Part shown: one piece after another, positions 18,701 to 27,441 of the stretch
Layout of the letters: the number at the start of each line of letters is the position of its first letter
How positions within the stretch are numbered: position 1 is the stretch's first letter
Origin: SIG459 sp045538735
GTDB taxonomy: Bacteria > Bacillota > Clostridia > Oscillospirales > Oscillospiraceae
NCBI GenBank assembly: GCA_045538735.1
Contig: JAZSRY010000011.1
Span: 1 to 64,000 of the forward strand
DNA: 64,000 bases
Reading direction: 5' to 3'
Program-made: the position numbers and the translations under genes
The notes under the pieces: model-generated
What the model was told of the DNA's origin: nothing
Seen by the model: only the letters and a program-made list of their open reading frames with translations
Databases searched by the model: none

Positions 18701-19090
18701 CTCGGTGAACTGAATAAACTCAATCACTGCGCGGTTTGAGTAGGCGCTCTCACCCTGACGCTTGAAGCCCTCTATAAAGGCTAATCCGGAGTCTGTTTTC
18801 TCCCAAAGCTCAACCCCATCAACGGCGGAGATGGCGGCAGAGTCGGTTGCCGCCGCGGCGGAACGGGCAAAATCATCGGCTGCGTTCTCGTCGGGATAGT
18901 CCGCTCCCATATACTCCACAAGGGCTATGGAGGTGTAGTTCTCGTCCAGCACTTCAAGCTGCGCCGAGCAATATGCCCACATTCCGGTGCCGAGAGTGAG
19001 GGAGAGAGACATAAGGAGAATAAGCACCGTGAAAAGTGCTGTTCGTCCCCGCCCGCGAAGGGTGGATAAAATTCCGTTTCTCAGTATCAT
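15740..19090 (-). CDS. Large FtsX-domain ABC transporter permease
   Basis: A 1116-residue membrane protein. An N-terminal transmembrane helix (residues 15-40) leads into an extracytoplasmic domain of about 450 residues. A three-helix FtsX block follows at about 505-640 (ALAVTFASACGALAVIFLFAYL). A second large outer domain begins with another helix near 690, and the final FtsX block lies near 990-1110 (LFALMAVLGFIISWLMV). This two-FtsX layout is that of MacB/BceB-like mechanotransmission or lipoprotein-type ABC systems and not of solute importers. The ATPase gene ends six bases upstream on the same strand. The DNA is visibly GC-richer than flanking genes, which suggests separate ancestry. The substrate is not readable; antimicrobial-peptide resistance is one possibility. 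Confidence 0.85.
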   Translation of the reverse strand: MILRNGILSTLRGRGRTALFTVLILLMSLSLTLGTGMWAYCSAQLEVLDENYTSIALVEYMGADYPDENAADDFARSAAAATDSAAISAVDGVELWEKTDSGLAFIEGFKRQGESAYSNRAVIEFIQFTELWTGGEIYLTEDELPETFYAMDSLNWTARLHTPEFDSGFVNFYGSRSGYIWQRDTTTGETIYYELHELTGEYIIGADTYVEYVNDSERVRVPASKFETSHFYDSIMGLYGYEGQVLQGWSAITNNILYSRDIEGAKAVIIDSNGHDFTPERGRRYTIHGQFVTSNSAHLRFAITDFYEGCETEPWQDTRDSEAAPIFYEYADYYSRANNYATVEASADIASLEAFQQNIFRLEQGRFPAAGEKGVCLVSGDIARQMELSLGDKININYFASSPDDRFDVRENGGSSALEVVGISTMPENYYGYVWVSDAEGDFGSEHYGYRIGRALLDNASARQAAEAMQALSPEGVRVTLFDQGYSSVAQPLETMRSTALAVTFASACGALAVIFLFAYLFVGRQKETVNVLFSLGTPKGKISLWLLSGAVLISGAASLIGASLGAAVLKKIIAIAFSAAKELYAVDGRYSEAAVGVVREVLPLGETPLWPAIAAFAFIFILSLLLCRIFLGIARKQTAPKKGKLSVRVPKGGTSLAGKGAFRFALLSARRGGWRSGVVPAAALVLSIFLGILANASGLWSQQMDALYRDTEISGRAVSTNGRRSTELVISPENARTLWESGMLEDISVSIGFNYWFAIDMPDFGTGSFAEDARDGWISRQPELVALDGLDAAGEFIYGSTPDVSWLPGWDESFLSDPEACASVLETMSFYRYPTLLAAEKEADPVPCLMPQSLMERFELGLGDSIQVNFRYLVNGEKFESFRDLYIVGSFSQTGSDANIYAPLTLWCDEGWISGEKDLLPDGERVELRFNTTEDRDKYFFYNSRFSTCVFTMESAAELDALRDYLNSKSFSRVDGLRSNRTTVLLFDRSFVETVGGLGRYISFSQLLFPVLFALMAVLGFIISWLMVNTRRMEFAILRGLGTSRMRVFMSFFLEQALLCLCGSILGCVILLIFTGSLLWWWAAAIFALCYLLGAGASVLAVGRTHLMSLLSERE

Positions 19091-19096
19091 AGGCGC

Positions 19097-19762
19097 TTAC
19101 TCCTTTACAGCGCCGTCACGGAGTTCCAGAATGCAGTCCGCCTTTGAGGCAAGAGCCATATCGTGGGTGACAATTATGACGCAGTAGCCGTCTTTGTGGG
19201 CAAGGTCGCAAAGGAGAGAGGCGATATTTTCGCTGTTGGCGGTGTCCAGATTGCCGGTGGGCTCGTCCGCCAGCAAAATGCCGGTTTCCATGCCGAGAGC
19301 GCGGGCTATGGCCACACGCTGCTGCTCGCCGCCGGAGAGCATAGTGGGATAACGGTTGAGGGCACTTTCAGGCAGACCTACTCTTGCAATAAGCTCCGCT
19401 GCCTTTTCCCGAGCATCGCGGACCTTCATTCCACGAAGCTCCATAGGATACATCACATTTTCCGCAACGGTAAGCAGGGGGAAAAGCCGGAAGTTCTGGT
19501 AAATTACCGCAACCTTTTCTCTGCGGTAGGCTTCAAGCTTGGCCTCCGCCGTGGAAACTCCGCCGCACAAAACCTCGCCTTCCGTGGGCAAATCAAGCCC
19601 TGCCATCAGGGAAAGAAGGGTGGTTTTGCCGCTGCCGCTGCGTCCCACAATGGCGTGAACCTTGCCTGCCTCAAAGCTATAGCTTATCCCTTTGAGAGCT
19701 TCAACCTTCTGATACTGGGTTTCGTATACGTATTGTATGTTTTTCAAAACTACACACTTCAT
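19097..19762 (-). CDS. ABC transporter ATP-binding protein (MacB/LolD type)
   Basis: A 221-residue ATPase with all motifs: Walker A GRSGSGKTTLLSL near residue 39, Q-loop in VAVIYQNFRLFPLLTV, signature LSGGEQQRVAIARAL near 142, Walker B ILLADEPTGNLD and switch His in VTHDMALA. It powers the FtsX permease encoded six bases downstream. GC-rich codon use matches the permease and differs from the RiPP genes upstream. A terminator at 19801-19826 separates it from those genes, so it probably has its own promoter, although functional linkage to the RiPP (export or immunity) remains possible. Confidence 0.92.
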   Translation of the reverse strand: MKCVVLKNIQYVYETQYQKVEALKGISYSFEAGKVHAIVGRSGSGKTTLLSLMAGLDLPTEGEVLCGGVSTAEAKLEAYRREKVAVIYQNFRLFPLLTVAENVMYPMELRGMKVRDAREKAAELIARVGLPESALNRYPTMLSGGEQQRVAIARALGMETGILLADEPTGNLDTANSENIASLLCDLAHKDGYCVIIVTHDMALASKADCILELRDGAVKE

Positions 19763-19800
19763 TTGAGCATACCCAGTCCTTTCAACTTATTTGGGTGTAC

Positions 19801-19826
19801 TAAAAAGGGGGGATTTGTCCCCCCCT
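19801..19826 (-). terminator. Terminator after the RiPP precursor gene
   Basis: A G-run and C-run stem of about eight pairs around a short loop is followed by TTTTTA on the minus strand, between the precursor stop (19896) and the ABC ATPase start (19762). Confidence 0.8.
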
Positions 19827-19895
19827 CCTAAGCAGGCATAACAGCATGATGTTTGTTTGACTGTAGTTGCGATTAAATTATTTTATGACGCAGAT

Positions 19896-20072
19896 TTAGC
19901 TCTGCCCAAATCCAGGGGTCGCAGGGGGATCACATCTTATTACGAATACAGGGCAATGGGGACCACAAGGTCCATCTCCATTTTCTTTGGGACCGCAATA
20001 AGAAGCACAGTTGGTGTCGGCATCGCCATTGTTGGGATCAGGGAATATTCCAGGGAGTATCAAGTATTCCAT
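19896..20072 (-). CDS. Cysteine-rich RiPP precursor peptide
   Basis: A 58-residue peptide. An in-frame ATG exists at 20102, but GGAGG seven bases before the ATG at 20072 decides the start. The first 20 residues (MEYLILPGIFPDPNNGDADT) form an acidic leader. The core holds five cysteines at positions 22, 26, 36, 40 and 47 (motifs NCASYCGP, PCGPHC, IRC) among Gly and Pro. It directly follows a radical SAM/SPASM gene on the same strand and ends at its own terminator. The MEYLILP opening and CxxxC spacing resemble Clo7bot-type peptides matured by CLI_3235-class radical SAM enzymes, which form Cys-derived thioether links. The exact family and the linkages are not established. Confidence 0.75.
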   Translation of the reverse strand: MEYLILPGIFPDPNNGDADTNCASYCGPKENGDGPCGPHCPVFVIRCDPPATPGFGQS

Positions 20073-20085
20073 GTAGTACCTCCTA

Positions 20086-21384
20086 TTATTTAATGATATC
20101 ATGCCTGCTTACTCTTTTTGCTATTTCTAACAAGTATTTTTTCAATGTAGATTCATAATAAAAGCAGCGATCATATTTTTCAGTCCTCACATCGAATGGA
20201 CAACCGCCCATACATATGGGTAGAAGCTTGCAACTTCTACATTTTCTATCTTGGGTTGGGTCGTATTTTATGTATAGAATCTCGTTCATTATATCCCAGG
20301 ATTTATTGCATATGTTGCCGATACTTAGATTTTTTCGACCAATGTCAGACCAACACTTATAGATTTCTCCATCTGCTGCTATTACATAAGCTCCAACCGC
20401 GTCAGCGCAACATACATTACCCCTAAGTTTAGGGTATTTCTTCATGATTTTTAAATCGTTTTTTTCCGCTAATATTTTTTCAAATTCAAATTCAAAAAAC
20501 TCCTCTTTTGACATACAATCAGAAAGCGGATGACAATCATTACTGTTCCTGATGGGAGAAATGTATACTAAAATGTTGTTAACTTGATTGGATTTTAACA
20601 GAGCATTTAATTCGTGTGCGGCTGAAAGGTTGTTTTTATCGATGTTGATCCTAAGCGATGTCTTTAGCTCGGGAAGATTGTCTAAAGAGATTACGTTGCT
20701 GATTATTTGTTGAAATGTACCGGAACCTGACATGTGAGGGCGCTTATTGTTGTGATTTTTTTCGCAACCGTCTAATGTGATTTGACAGCTTGTAATGCCT
20801 AGTTTTACAAGTTGGTGGGCAGTTTCGAGGGTCATTAGATAGCCATTAGTAATAATAGCGGCGGAATAATCAAGTTTGTATTTTTTGGCAAGCTCCATAA
20901 AGCGGACGCTTAGGCTCGTGATAATATCCATTGCCAATAGAGGTTCTCCGCCATACCATGTTATATTTAGTTTTTTTATATACTTTGCCTTATCTTCGAC
21001 AAAAGCAACCAAAGCATTCTGTGTTTCTACAGTCATTGTAGACTGATTTTCCGAGCCTTTTTCATAACAATATATGCATCTAAAGTTGCAAGCTGAAGTT
21101 GGGGCTATTGTGAGTGAAAGACATGAAGTGGCATAGCGGTTAACATTGATGCGATGTTGCAATATTGCCAATTCATCGAATGAGTCATCTGTAAGAAAAC
21201 CACCCTTAACTAGCTCATTAATTAATTCGGGTTGCAATTGGTACGACGGGTCGTAAATATACTTCTCTAGTTCACGGAAATTAGCCAAACTTATGTACGC
21301 TAGAGCATTTGTGAAACTGTTGTATGCGATATATGAATCTTTTGACTCGTCAAAATAAAACATATTGTACTTTGACACTTTCAT
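20086..21384 (-). CDS. Radical SAM/SPASM peptide maturase
   Basis: A 432-residue iron-sulfur enzyme. Residues 1-90 form an N-terminal peptide-recognition-like region. The radical SAM motif CNFRCIYCYE (CxxxCxxC) begins near residue 99 and binds the 4Fe-4S cluster that cleaves S-adenosylmethionine. TWYGGEPLL follows, the usual glycine-rich SAM-binding element. The C-terminal SPASM domain (about 325-410) has multiple Cys (VCCADAV, YKCWSD, CRSCKLLPICMGGC) for extra clusters. This architecture belongs to sactipeptide and ranthipeptide maturases and anSME-like enzymes. It lies between the exporter gene (35-base gap) and the precursor (13-base gap), so the likely substrate is the five-cysteine peptide. 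A GGAG site supports the start. Confidence 0.92.
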   Translation of the reverse strand: MKVSKYNMFYFDESKDSYIAYNSFTNALAYISLANFRELEKYIYDPSYQLQPELINELVKGGFLTDDSFDELAILQHRINVNRYATSCLSLTIAPTSACNFRCIYCYEKGSENQSTMTVETQNALVAFVEDKAKYIKKLNITWYGGEPLLAMDIITSLSVRFMELAKKYKLDYSAAIITNGYLMTLETAHQLVKLGITSCQITLDGCEKNHNNKRPHMSGSGTFQQIISNVISLDNLPELKTSLRINIDKNNLSAAHELNALLKSNQVNNILVYISPIRNSNDCHPLSDCMSKEEFFEFEFEKILAEKNDLKIMKKYPKLRGNVCCADAVGAYVIAADGEIYKCWSDIGRKNLSIGNICNKSWDIMNEILYIKYDPTQDRKCRSCKLLPICMGGCPFDVRTEKYDRCFYYESTLKKYLLEIAKRVSRHDIIK

Positions 21385-21419
21385 ATTTCGTTCTCCTTCG
21401 TACTTTGTTTTTATATGGA

Positions 21420-23150
21420 TTAATCTGATACAACCTTTTTGGGAGATACTTCAGTTACCATATCTGAGTCCAGCACAATAATTTTTGTGGCAAACTGTGC
21501 ATAATGCAATTCGTGGGAAATAATAATTGCAGTTGATTCGGAAGATGCAAAAATTGATTCAAATATCTGTTCCTCGATTTCGGAGTCGAGATGACTTGTA
21601 GGTTCATCAAATACTAACAGACTGTTTTTCCTGAGGAACATTCTGGCTAGAGCTAGGCGTTGGCGTTCACCTCCAGAAAAATCAATGCCACCTTCATATA
21701 ATTGGTTTGTTAGTGGAGTGTCAATTTTCAGTGGTAGTTGAGATATTTTATCCCATAAGTCAACTTTTCGCAGAGCTTCTTCTATTTCGTGGTTTGAGTA
21801 GTCTCCTTCATAGCATAAATTATCTTTTATGGTGAATGCATACAGTGGACATGACTGAAACAAAGTACCTATGTTTTTTCGCAATGATGCAACTGAATAT
21901 TCTTTGATGTTATGGCCATTTATTAGAATGGTTCCTTCACTTGGCTCATACAGCCGCAACAACAGTTTAACCAATGTAGACTTACCGGTTCCATTTTTAC
22001 CAGAAATAAATACCCTGTCTCCGCGATTAATTGAGAAGCTTGTAGAGCGAATGGCGTAAGTACAACTATTAGGATACTTGAAACTGACATTATCGAATAC
22101 TACAGAGTTTATACCTGACTCGTCAATCTCTAAATTGCCAGTGCGATAATTAGATTTTAGTTCAATAAATTCTAGATAGTCTTTTATATAGAAGTCATTT
22201 TCGTAGAATCTGCTATAAATCTCTTGAATCTGAGAAATACACTTTTTAAGTCGTGAATACGAATTCTGCGAAACAACGAACATGTCAAACCATATTACAT
22301 TAGTTAATACCATGTAACCGAAGTAAGCTGTTACAAAAAATGTTTCGAAAGATGTAATACAGGCATGGGCTGCATTTTGTTTGCCTATGTCTTTGCTTAG
22401 AGCGTATGTTTCTGACACGATAGTATCTGTTATGTTTTTCTTATGTGAAAAAATTGTGTTAGACAGCGGATTTGCTCTAAGGTCTGTCATATGTTCTGGA
22501 GACCAGAACAGCCTGTAGATATAATTTAGCTTTTTGCTGTGCCCAGCTCGCTTTTGATAGTATGCATACTTACGCCTTTTTGTTTTGTTAGAGAGTTGGG
22601 ATTGAACAATTGCGACTAGGAGCAGAAAGATTAGCGCGACAGGATTCATCCAAGATAGAATAAAGGTGATGATCATAAATTCAAGGATAACGGCTACAGT
22701 TTGCGAAAGAATGCTTATAGACTCTGTATAAATGCTGCAGCTGTGTTCAAATATCATTGTGTACGTATCATATGCCTTTTCGCTTGCAAAGTAATCCATA
22801 TTAAGAGAGAGGCTTGCATTAAGAAAATCCGTCATTACTGACGATTTTAATTCTTCTTCTAAGCTGGAAAGGGTTGGTGTAATAAGACTACGTACAAGTA
22901 CAACTAGTAATTCGATAGATATTGACACGATCAGAATAGCAACGAAACTAATACAATCTTCAGCCCTAAGCATTTCAAGTAGGAATTTGGGTAATAACAG
23001 AGAGGTGGTAAAAACGGCTACTGTTAGCAGGGCGTCAAGAATTTTTAAATAGAAGAAACGAGGGGCTTTTTTAATTACAGATTTTAGTATTTTGATAGCC
23101 CGTGTTAACCTGTTGTATAATAAAAATGATTTCATATACTTAATAAACAA
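21420..23150 (-). CDS. ABC exporter of the RiPP cluster
   Basis: A 576-residue fused ABC exporter half-transporter. Six membrane helices lie within residues 30-320. The nucleotide-binding domain has Walker A SGKNGTGKSTLVKLLLR (near 390), signature FSGGERQRLALARMF (near 490) and Walker B LLVFDEPTSHLDS. There is no N-terminal C39 peptidase domain, so leader removal, if any, needs another protease. Codons read from a TTG at 23150 or an ATG at 23135; neither has a good ribosome site. It heads the operon exporter-maturase-precursor, so peptide export or self-immunity is the natural role. The region 23151-23404 upstream holds only AT-rich DNA with no gene seen. Confidence 0.9.
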   Translation of the reverse strand: MFIKYMKSFLLYNRLTRAIKILKSVIKKAPRFFYLKILDALLTVAVFTTSLLLPKFLLEMLRAEDCISFVAILIVSISIELLVVLVRSLITPTLSSLEEELKSSVMTDFLNASLSLNMDYFASEKAYDTYTMIFEHSCSIYTESISILSQTVAVILEFMIITFILSWMNPVALIFLLLVAIVQSQLSNKTKRRKYAYYQKRAGHSKKLNYIYRLFWSPEHMTDLRANPLSNTIFSHKKNITDTIVSETYALSKDIGKQNAAHACITSFETFFVTAYFGYMVLTNVIWFDMFVVSQNSYSRLKKCISQIQEIYSRFYENDFYIKDYLEFIELKSNYRTGNLEIDESGINSVVFDNVSFKYPNSCTYAIRSTSFSINRGDRVFISGKNGTGKSTLVKLLLRLYEPSEGTILINGHNIKEYSVASLRKNIGTLFQSCPLYAFTIKDNLCYEGDYSNHEIEEALRKVDLWDKISQLPLKIDTPLTNQLYEGGIDFSGGERQRLALARMFLRKNSLLVFDEPTSHLDSEIEEQIFESIFASSESTAIIISHELHYAQFATKIIVLDSDMVTEVSPKKVVSD

Positions 23151-23404
23151 AGCAATAGTGTGAAAAAATTATTATGAACATTTACTTAGTGCAACATAAC
23201 TACATATAAATTATATATTTAAAGAACGGATTATTCAATTATTAATCGTATAGAATTATATGATTGATTTTTGTTAATAATATACGAATGAAAATATATA
23301 TTATTTGTAAAATCACTATTTATGGGTTGCCTGACCATTCGTAGAGCGGGTATATAAGGAACTATTTAAGATATGAAACTGATAGTGATATGGTCTACAT
23401 CAGC

Positions 23405-25063
23405 TTATTTCAATTGGATCCCATACCCGTATATCTCATAATATCCTACAACGTACTTCATCTGTCTGCAGCTATCTCCTGAATTTCCTTCAATAGTGTA
23501 AACAAATCCATCTTCAACTCGCTCAACAATGGCTACATGGTCTGCAATACCATCAGGTCCTTTGGTGTCCGGGTTGTCCCAGTCAAAGAAGATTATCATA
23601 CCGGGGGAGGGAGTTGCACTGCTGTCCATCCATTGACCTCGGTCTTTGAACCATTGTGCACCATAGGGACACCAGGCGAATTTCGGGATAACTCCCTCAT
23701 CAATGTAGCCGCACTCATTTGCGCACCAGCTCACAAAGCAAGCACACCACTCAACGCGGGAACAGAAACCGTACCATGACCAGTAAGGCTCACCACCAAC
23801 ATTGCCAACTTGAGACAAAGCTACACCTACAATTTGAGAGTCTGAGCTGCTTGCGCCGTAAATTACGGAAGTCCACATACGGCTGAATTCATCATCCAGT
23901 AGTGTGTTTAGTAGTTCCTTTTGCTTCGAATTAAAGTTAAGACTGTCGGCCATTTGACCGGAGGTCTTTCCGTTTATAGTAATGATTAGGTTATGCTCTT
24001 CAATTTCTTCTGTATGTTCAACAAGCTTTCCGTCTTCAGTTTCAACCCAAACAGTTTTGGGTACAAGTTCTGTTTCTATGCGATACGATATCTCATTCAT
24101 AGCCCAGAATGTGTCCATAAGCAGCTGCTTTTTACGTTCGTCCATAGTTACAACTTCTGTCTGAGATGAGCCAGCAGAAGTATTAACGGCATAAATGGCC
24201 AATACTTCTCTCCAAGGTGTACGGACTCCTTCCATCACAAATTTATCAAATTCATTGTTTGACCGGATTTCACTAATCTTATCTTCGAACTCTTCGTTGA
24301 CCACTCGAACCACATCGCATATCTGCATTTCCTCTTGTGTGGAATCACCTGAAAAGAGCACTCCAAGAGGAGATGCAAGCAGAAGCCCTATAACACATAA
24401 CAGCACAATAATCACAACCGATACCCAACCGCCTGCAACTATAGCGGCATAGAGAGATTTAATTCCGGAGACAATGGCTTTGACCATGGATTCCAAGGTT
24501 TCTTTTTTGGCTTTTCTGTTGCTGCTTTTGGATGTAAATAAGTTTCTCGAGGTATTTCCTGAATGGTGTGATTTAGTTGCAGTTTTCGATGTTTTGATTT
24601 TTGTTTTTGAGGTCTTCTCGGCGGTTTTGATGCTTCTGTCACTTTTGCTTGAAGCGCGTTTAGGATTTTCTGTAGAACTACTATGCTTAAATCCCTGTGA
24701 GGCGTCTCGCAGTTTTATATCCCTGGAAACAGCGTAATCTTTTTTGAACTGCGTTTTGGCTAAGTCCTGCCCACGCAGATAATCGGAGCTTTTATGAGCA
24801 GCAGGGGAGGAGGGTAGGGAGTGAGAAATTAACCTTTCTCCCGCTCTGACAATTTGGGGTGAATGCTGTGAAATGGTATGAGCTGCGTTGTTTATATAAT
24901 TTTCGGCATATTCATTTGCAGAAGATTGGTTCTCATTGTTCATGGTTTCCTCAATACGAATCTTGCTTCGAACAAATGTCTGTCGAATGCTTTGGGATAA
25001 AACTGTGGATTTATCCAGTAACTTTATGTTTTTGACGGTCTCGCGGGTTTTTATCCTATCCAT
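23405..25063 (-). CDS. Conjugative cell-wall hydrolase with CHAP domain
   Basis: A 552-residue component of the type IV secretion apparatus. Residues 1-205 are a polar, lysine- and serine-rich cytoplasmic region. One transmembrane helix (about 215-240) anchors it. The outer part contains a CHAP amidase/peptidase near residues 415-550, with a catalytic Cys in EWCACFVSWCANECGYID and a His in GIADHVAIVERV, plus NSGDS. Such proteins open peptidoglycan for the conjugation channel. The lysozyme-like domain often found in the middle of these proteins is not obvious here. It is the last gene of the leftward transfer operon, 38 bases after the VirB4 stop and behind a GGAG site. Confidence 0.88.
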   Translation of the reverse strand: MDRIKTRETVKNIKLLDKSTVLSQSIRQTFVRSKIRIEETMNNENQSSANEYAENYINNAAHTISQHSPQIVRAGERLISHSLPSSPAAHKSSDYLRGQDLAKTQFKKDYAVSRDIKLRDASQGFKHSSSTENPKRASSKSDRSIKTAEKTSKTKIKTSKTATKSHHSGNTSRNLFTSKSSNRKAKKETLESMVKAIVSGIKSLYAAIVAGGWVSVVIIVLLCVIGLLLASPLGVLFSGDSTQEEMQICDVVRVVNEEFEDKISEIRSNNEFDKFVMEGVRTPWREVLAIYAVNTSAGSSQTEVVTMDERKKQLLMDTFWAMNEISYRIETELVPKTVWVETEDGKLVEHTEEIEEHNLIITINGKTSGQMADSLNFNSKQKELLNTLLDDEFSRMWTSVIYGASSSDSQIVGVALSQVGNVGGEPYWSWYGFCSRVEWCACFVSWCANECGYIDEGVIPKFAWCPYGAQWFKDRGQWMDSSATPSPGMIIFFDWDNPDTKGPDGIADHVAIVERVEDGFVYTIEGNSGDSCRQMKYVVGYYEIYGYGIQLK

Positions 25064-25090
25064 ATTGATTCACTCCATAAATATAAATTG

Positions 25091-25115
25091 GGGGACAGAC
25101 TTCAAGTCTGTCCCC
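25091..25115. repeat. Hairpin at the VirB4 stop
   Basis: Ten-base perfect arms around a 5-base loop overlap the VirB4 stop codon (25102-25104). A shorter hairpin with a similar GGGG(A/C)CAG core occurs between the VirB6-like and Maff2 genes. It may tune expression of the hydrolase gene downstream. Confidence 0.65.
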
Positions 25116-27441
25116 TTGCAAAAGAACCTTCGCCGGGTTTCGTTGTCATAAGCTGATATAGCTTTGTATTGGTTGGAAAGCGATTAATAAAGGGAACGAG
25201 AGAACTGCCGTACTTAATAAGTCCGCAACCGGCCTCAGCGTTTGTTATATAGCTGAGTTGTTCGTTGGATATATTAAGGAGTTTCGCAAGCTTTTCACGA
25301 TCGGACGCTGCCTGATTAAGCATTACTACGAACTCAGAATTGGAAAGCATTGTGCTGGCTTGCACGGAGTCCAGAAGATATTCTACATTCTGCGTAATTG
25401 CAGTGGGATATGCGTTTCGCTTTCTGAACTGACGCCATGCGCTGTTGAAAAAGGCGGCAGAGAATTCGTTTTCAAACATCACATGGAATTCATCTATAAA
25501 AACATGAGTGCGTTTGCCTTTTTTCCAGTTGAGGGTTACACGGTTGAGCATGGTATCTGTTATAACCAGATGCCCTATGGGCCGCAGCTGCTCACCAAGC
25601 CTGTGTATATCAAAAACAACAACACGCTTATCCAAATCTACGGTGCTTCTGTGCCCGAAAATATCAAGAGAACCCATAGTGAACAGTTCCAAAGCCAATG
25701 CAATTTCCTGCGCCTTTTCTTCAGGCTGTATGAGAAGCATATTTCGAAGAGATGTCAATGTGGGCGCGATACCTGTTTGCTCAGCCTCGAGATACACTGC
25801 GGCGGTACATCGGTCAATGATGGACTTCTGCTGCGGTCCTACACCGGACGGATCTATTCGCTCCACAAGTGACATTATGAACTGGGATTTTACTACAATG
25901 GGGTTGTTCTCGCCGTAACCGTCCACCATATACATAGCATTAAGTCGGTCTTTTCCGCCTGCTGCAACACGGATAACAGATGCCATATCGCCCATGGCTT
26001 CTGCCAGCGGGGCGTATTCGCCCTCAGGATCACAGATAAGGATATCATCATCGGTGTTAAGCATAAGGAAGGTAATGAGTTCTTTTGCATTGAATGACTT
26101 GCCTGAACCGGGAACGCCCAAGAGGAAAGAGGACTGATTAAGGAGATTTGCTTTGTTGCACATAATGAGGTTATGCGATATGGCGTTCTCTCCGAAATAT
26201 ATACCGCCTTTATCCATTATTTCCTGAACCTTGAAGGGCATAAAGACTGCAAGACTCTCTGTGGTAAGTGTGCGAAAAGCATTGATTTTTCGTGCACCTA
26301 TTGGAAGAACGGTATTCAGCCCATCAAGCTGCTGGTATTTCAGTACGGCCATTTGACACATATGAGTTCTTGCAATGGAAACTACTGCATCCGTGATACT
26401 GTCAAGCTGAGATTTGCTGTCGGCGGTTACAACCATAGTCAGCACAGCTACAAGCATTCTTTGGTCACGAGTGGTCAGGTCATCCAGAAACTCTTTGCTT
26501 TCTTTCCGCTGAAGCTCCATGTCATAGGGGACTATTGCTGAGAAATTGTTGTTGGCATTCTGACGCCTTTGCCAATTCGTAATATTGGTCTCCACGCCAA
26601 GCATTCTTTTTTCGACTTCCCGTACTGCTTCATCTGTGGGAACGGGGATTACATCGATTGAGAGCATAATGTTGCGGTTCAGATCTGTGAGTTCGGTAAC
26701 CATGCTGTCTTTAATGTAACTGGCGTAATCTTTCAAAAATAGTACACGGCAATACTGATCTCCAAGTTTAAGATAATCACTGTGTTTTTCAATGCTATCC
26801 GGGCATATGCAATCTTTGAAATGATGGCCTTTCTTTGCCATGTCAGCGATGTCGAATGAAAATGCAGACTCATCATCGGAACGGTAAAAATTATGGAGAA
26901 TACGGAGTTTGTCAGCTGCATCCAGTTCTATGCACCTTGAACCGAGGGAAGCAAAATGTGCTGATAAGTCTGCGCCCACTCGGGAGAAAAAACTTCGTGC
27001 ATCGTTGATGTCTTTTTTGTACACGGTGATTGTAATGTACTTTTCCTGCAGAAGCCCGTTGCCGTTGGTGGCTTTATCCAAAAGCATCCGGTTATACTCC
27101 TCGCGGTACTCATCAAGACCATCGTTTTTTAAGGGCATGAGGATTGATTCTTCGAAATTTGCCTTATTTTGTTTGCGATTGTTTATAGTGAGCTTAGTTG
27201 TCGCACTGCTGTCCAGACTGTTAATAAGCTCGGAGTAGCGCAGAAACATGCTTTCTTTATCCTCGCGGGAAGCTACGGAGTAGTTAATGTCCGTAAAACG
27301 ATAAGTTTTGGAGAATCTGTTTCCAACCTTGAAGATTCCGTCACTCCATATACAGTTTATAGGAATGACATCGTGAACGCTTCGCGGGATGCGATAGCGT
27401 TCTCTGTCCTGCTGCATAATGGCCTTAATGCTTTTCATCAT
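25102..27441 (-). CDS. virB4: VirB4-family conjugation ATPase
   Basis: A 779-residue ATPase driving pilus or channel assembly on the inner face of the membrane. An upstream TTG frame reaches 27474, but GGAAGG before the ATG-ATG at 27441 fits better, giving a 17-base overlap with prgI. The N-terminal half resembles TraE/VirB4 proteins. Walker A is GVPGSGKSFNAKEL near residue 440. Walker B lies within RTHVFIDEFHVMF near 640, and the distal RecA-like part has SAFFNSAWRQFRKRN. Length and motif order match VirB4-like proteins of Tn1549/CTn-type elements. It is flanked by prgI and the CHAP hydrolase on the same strand. Confidence 0.93.
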   Translation of the reverse strand: MMKSIKAIMQQDRERYRIPRSVHDVIPINCIWSDGIFKVGNRFSKTYRFTDINYSVASREDKESMFLRYSELINSLDSSATTKLTINNRKQNKANFEESILMPLKNDGLDEYREEYNRMLLDKATNGNGLLQEKYITITVYKKDINDARSFFSRVGADLSAHFASLGSRCIELDAADKLRILHNFYRSDDESAFSFDIADMAKKGHHFKDCICPDSIEKHSDYLKLGDQYCRVLFLKDYASYIKDSMVTELTDLNRNIMLSIDVIPVPTDEAVREVEKRMLGVETNITNWQRRQNANNNFSAIVPYDMELQRKESKEFLDDLTTRDQRMLVAVLTMVVTADSKSQLDSITDAVVSIARTHMCQMAVLKYQQLDGLNTVLPIGARKINAFRTLTTESLAVFMPFKVQEIMDKGGIYFGENAISHNLIMCNKANLLNQSSFLLGVPGSGKSFNAKELITFLMLNTDDDILICDPEGEYAPLAEAMGDMASVIRVAAGGKDRLNAMYMVDGYGENNPIVVKSQFIMSLVERIDPSGVGPQQKSIIDRCTAAVYLEAEQTGIAPTLTSLRNMLLIQPEEKAQEIALALELFTMGSLDIFGHRSTVDLDKRVVVFDIHRLGEQLRPIGHLVITDTMLNRVTLNWKKGKRTHVFIDEFHVMFENEFSAAFFNSAWRQFRKRNAYPTAITQNVEYLLDSVQASTMLSNSEFVVMLNQAASDREKLAKLLNISNEQLSYITNAEAGCGLIKYGSSLVPFINRFPTNTKLYQLMTTKPGEGSFARGQT

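Noticed and set aside
19896..20102. Longer RiPP precursor starting at 20102
   Set aside because: The extra 10 residues overlap the maturase end and lack a ribosome site, while the ATG at 20072 has GGAGG.
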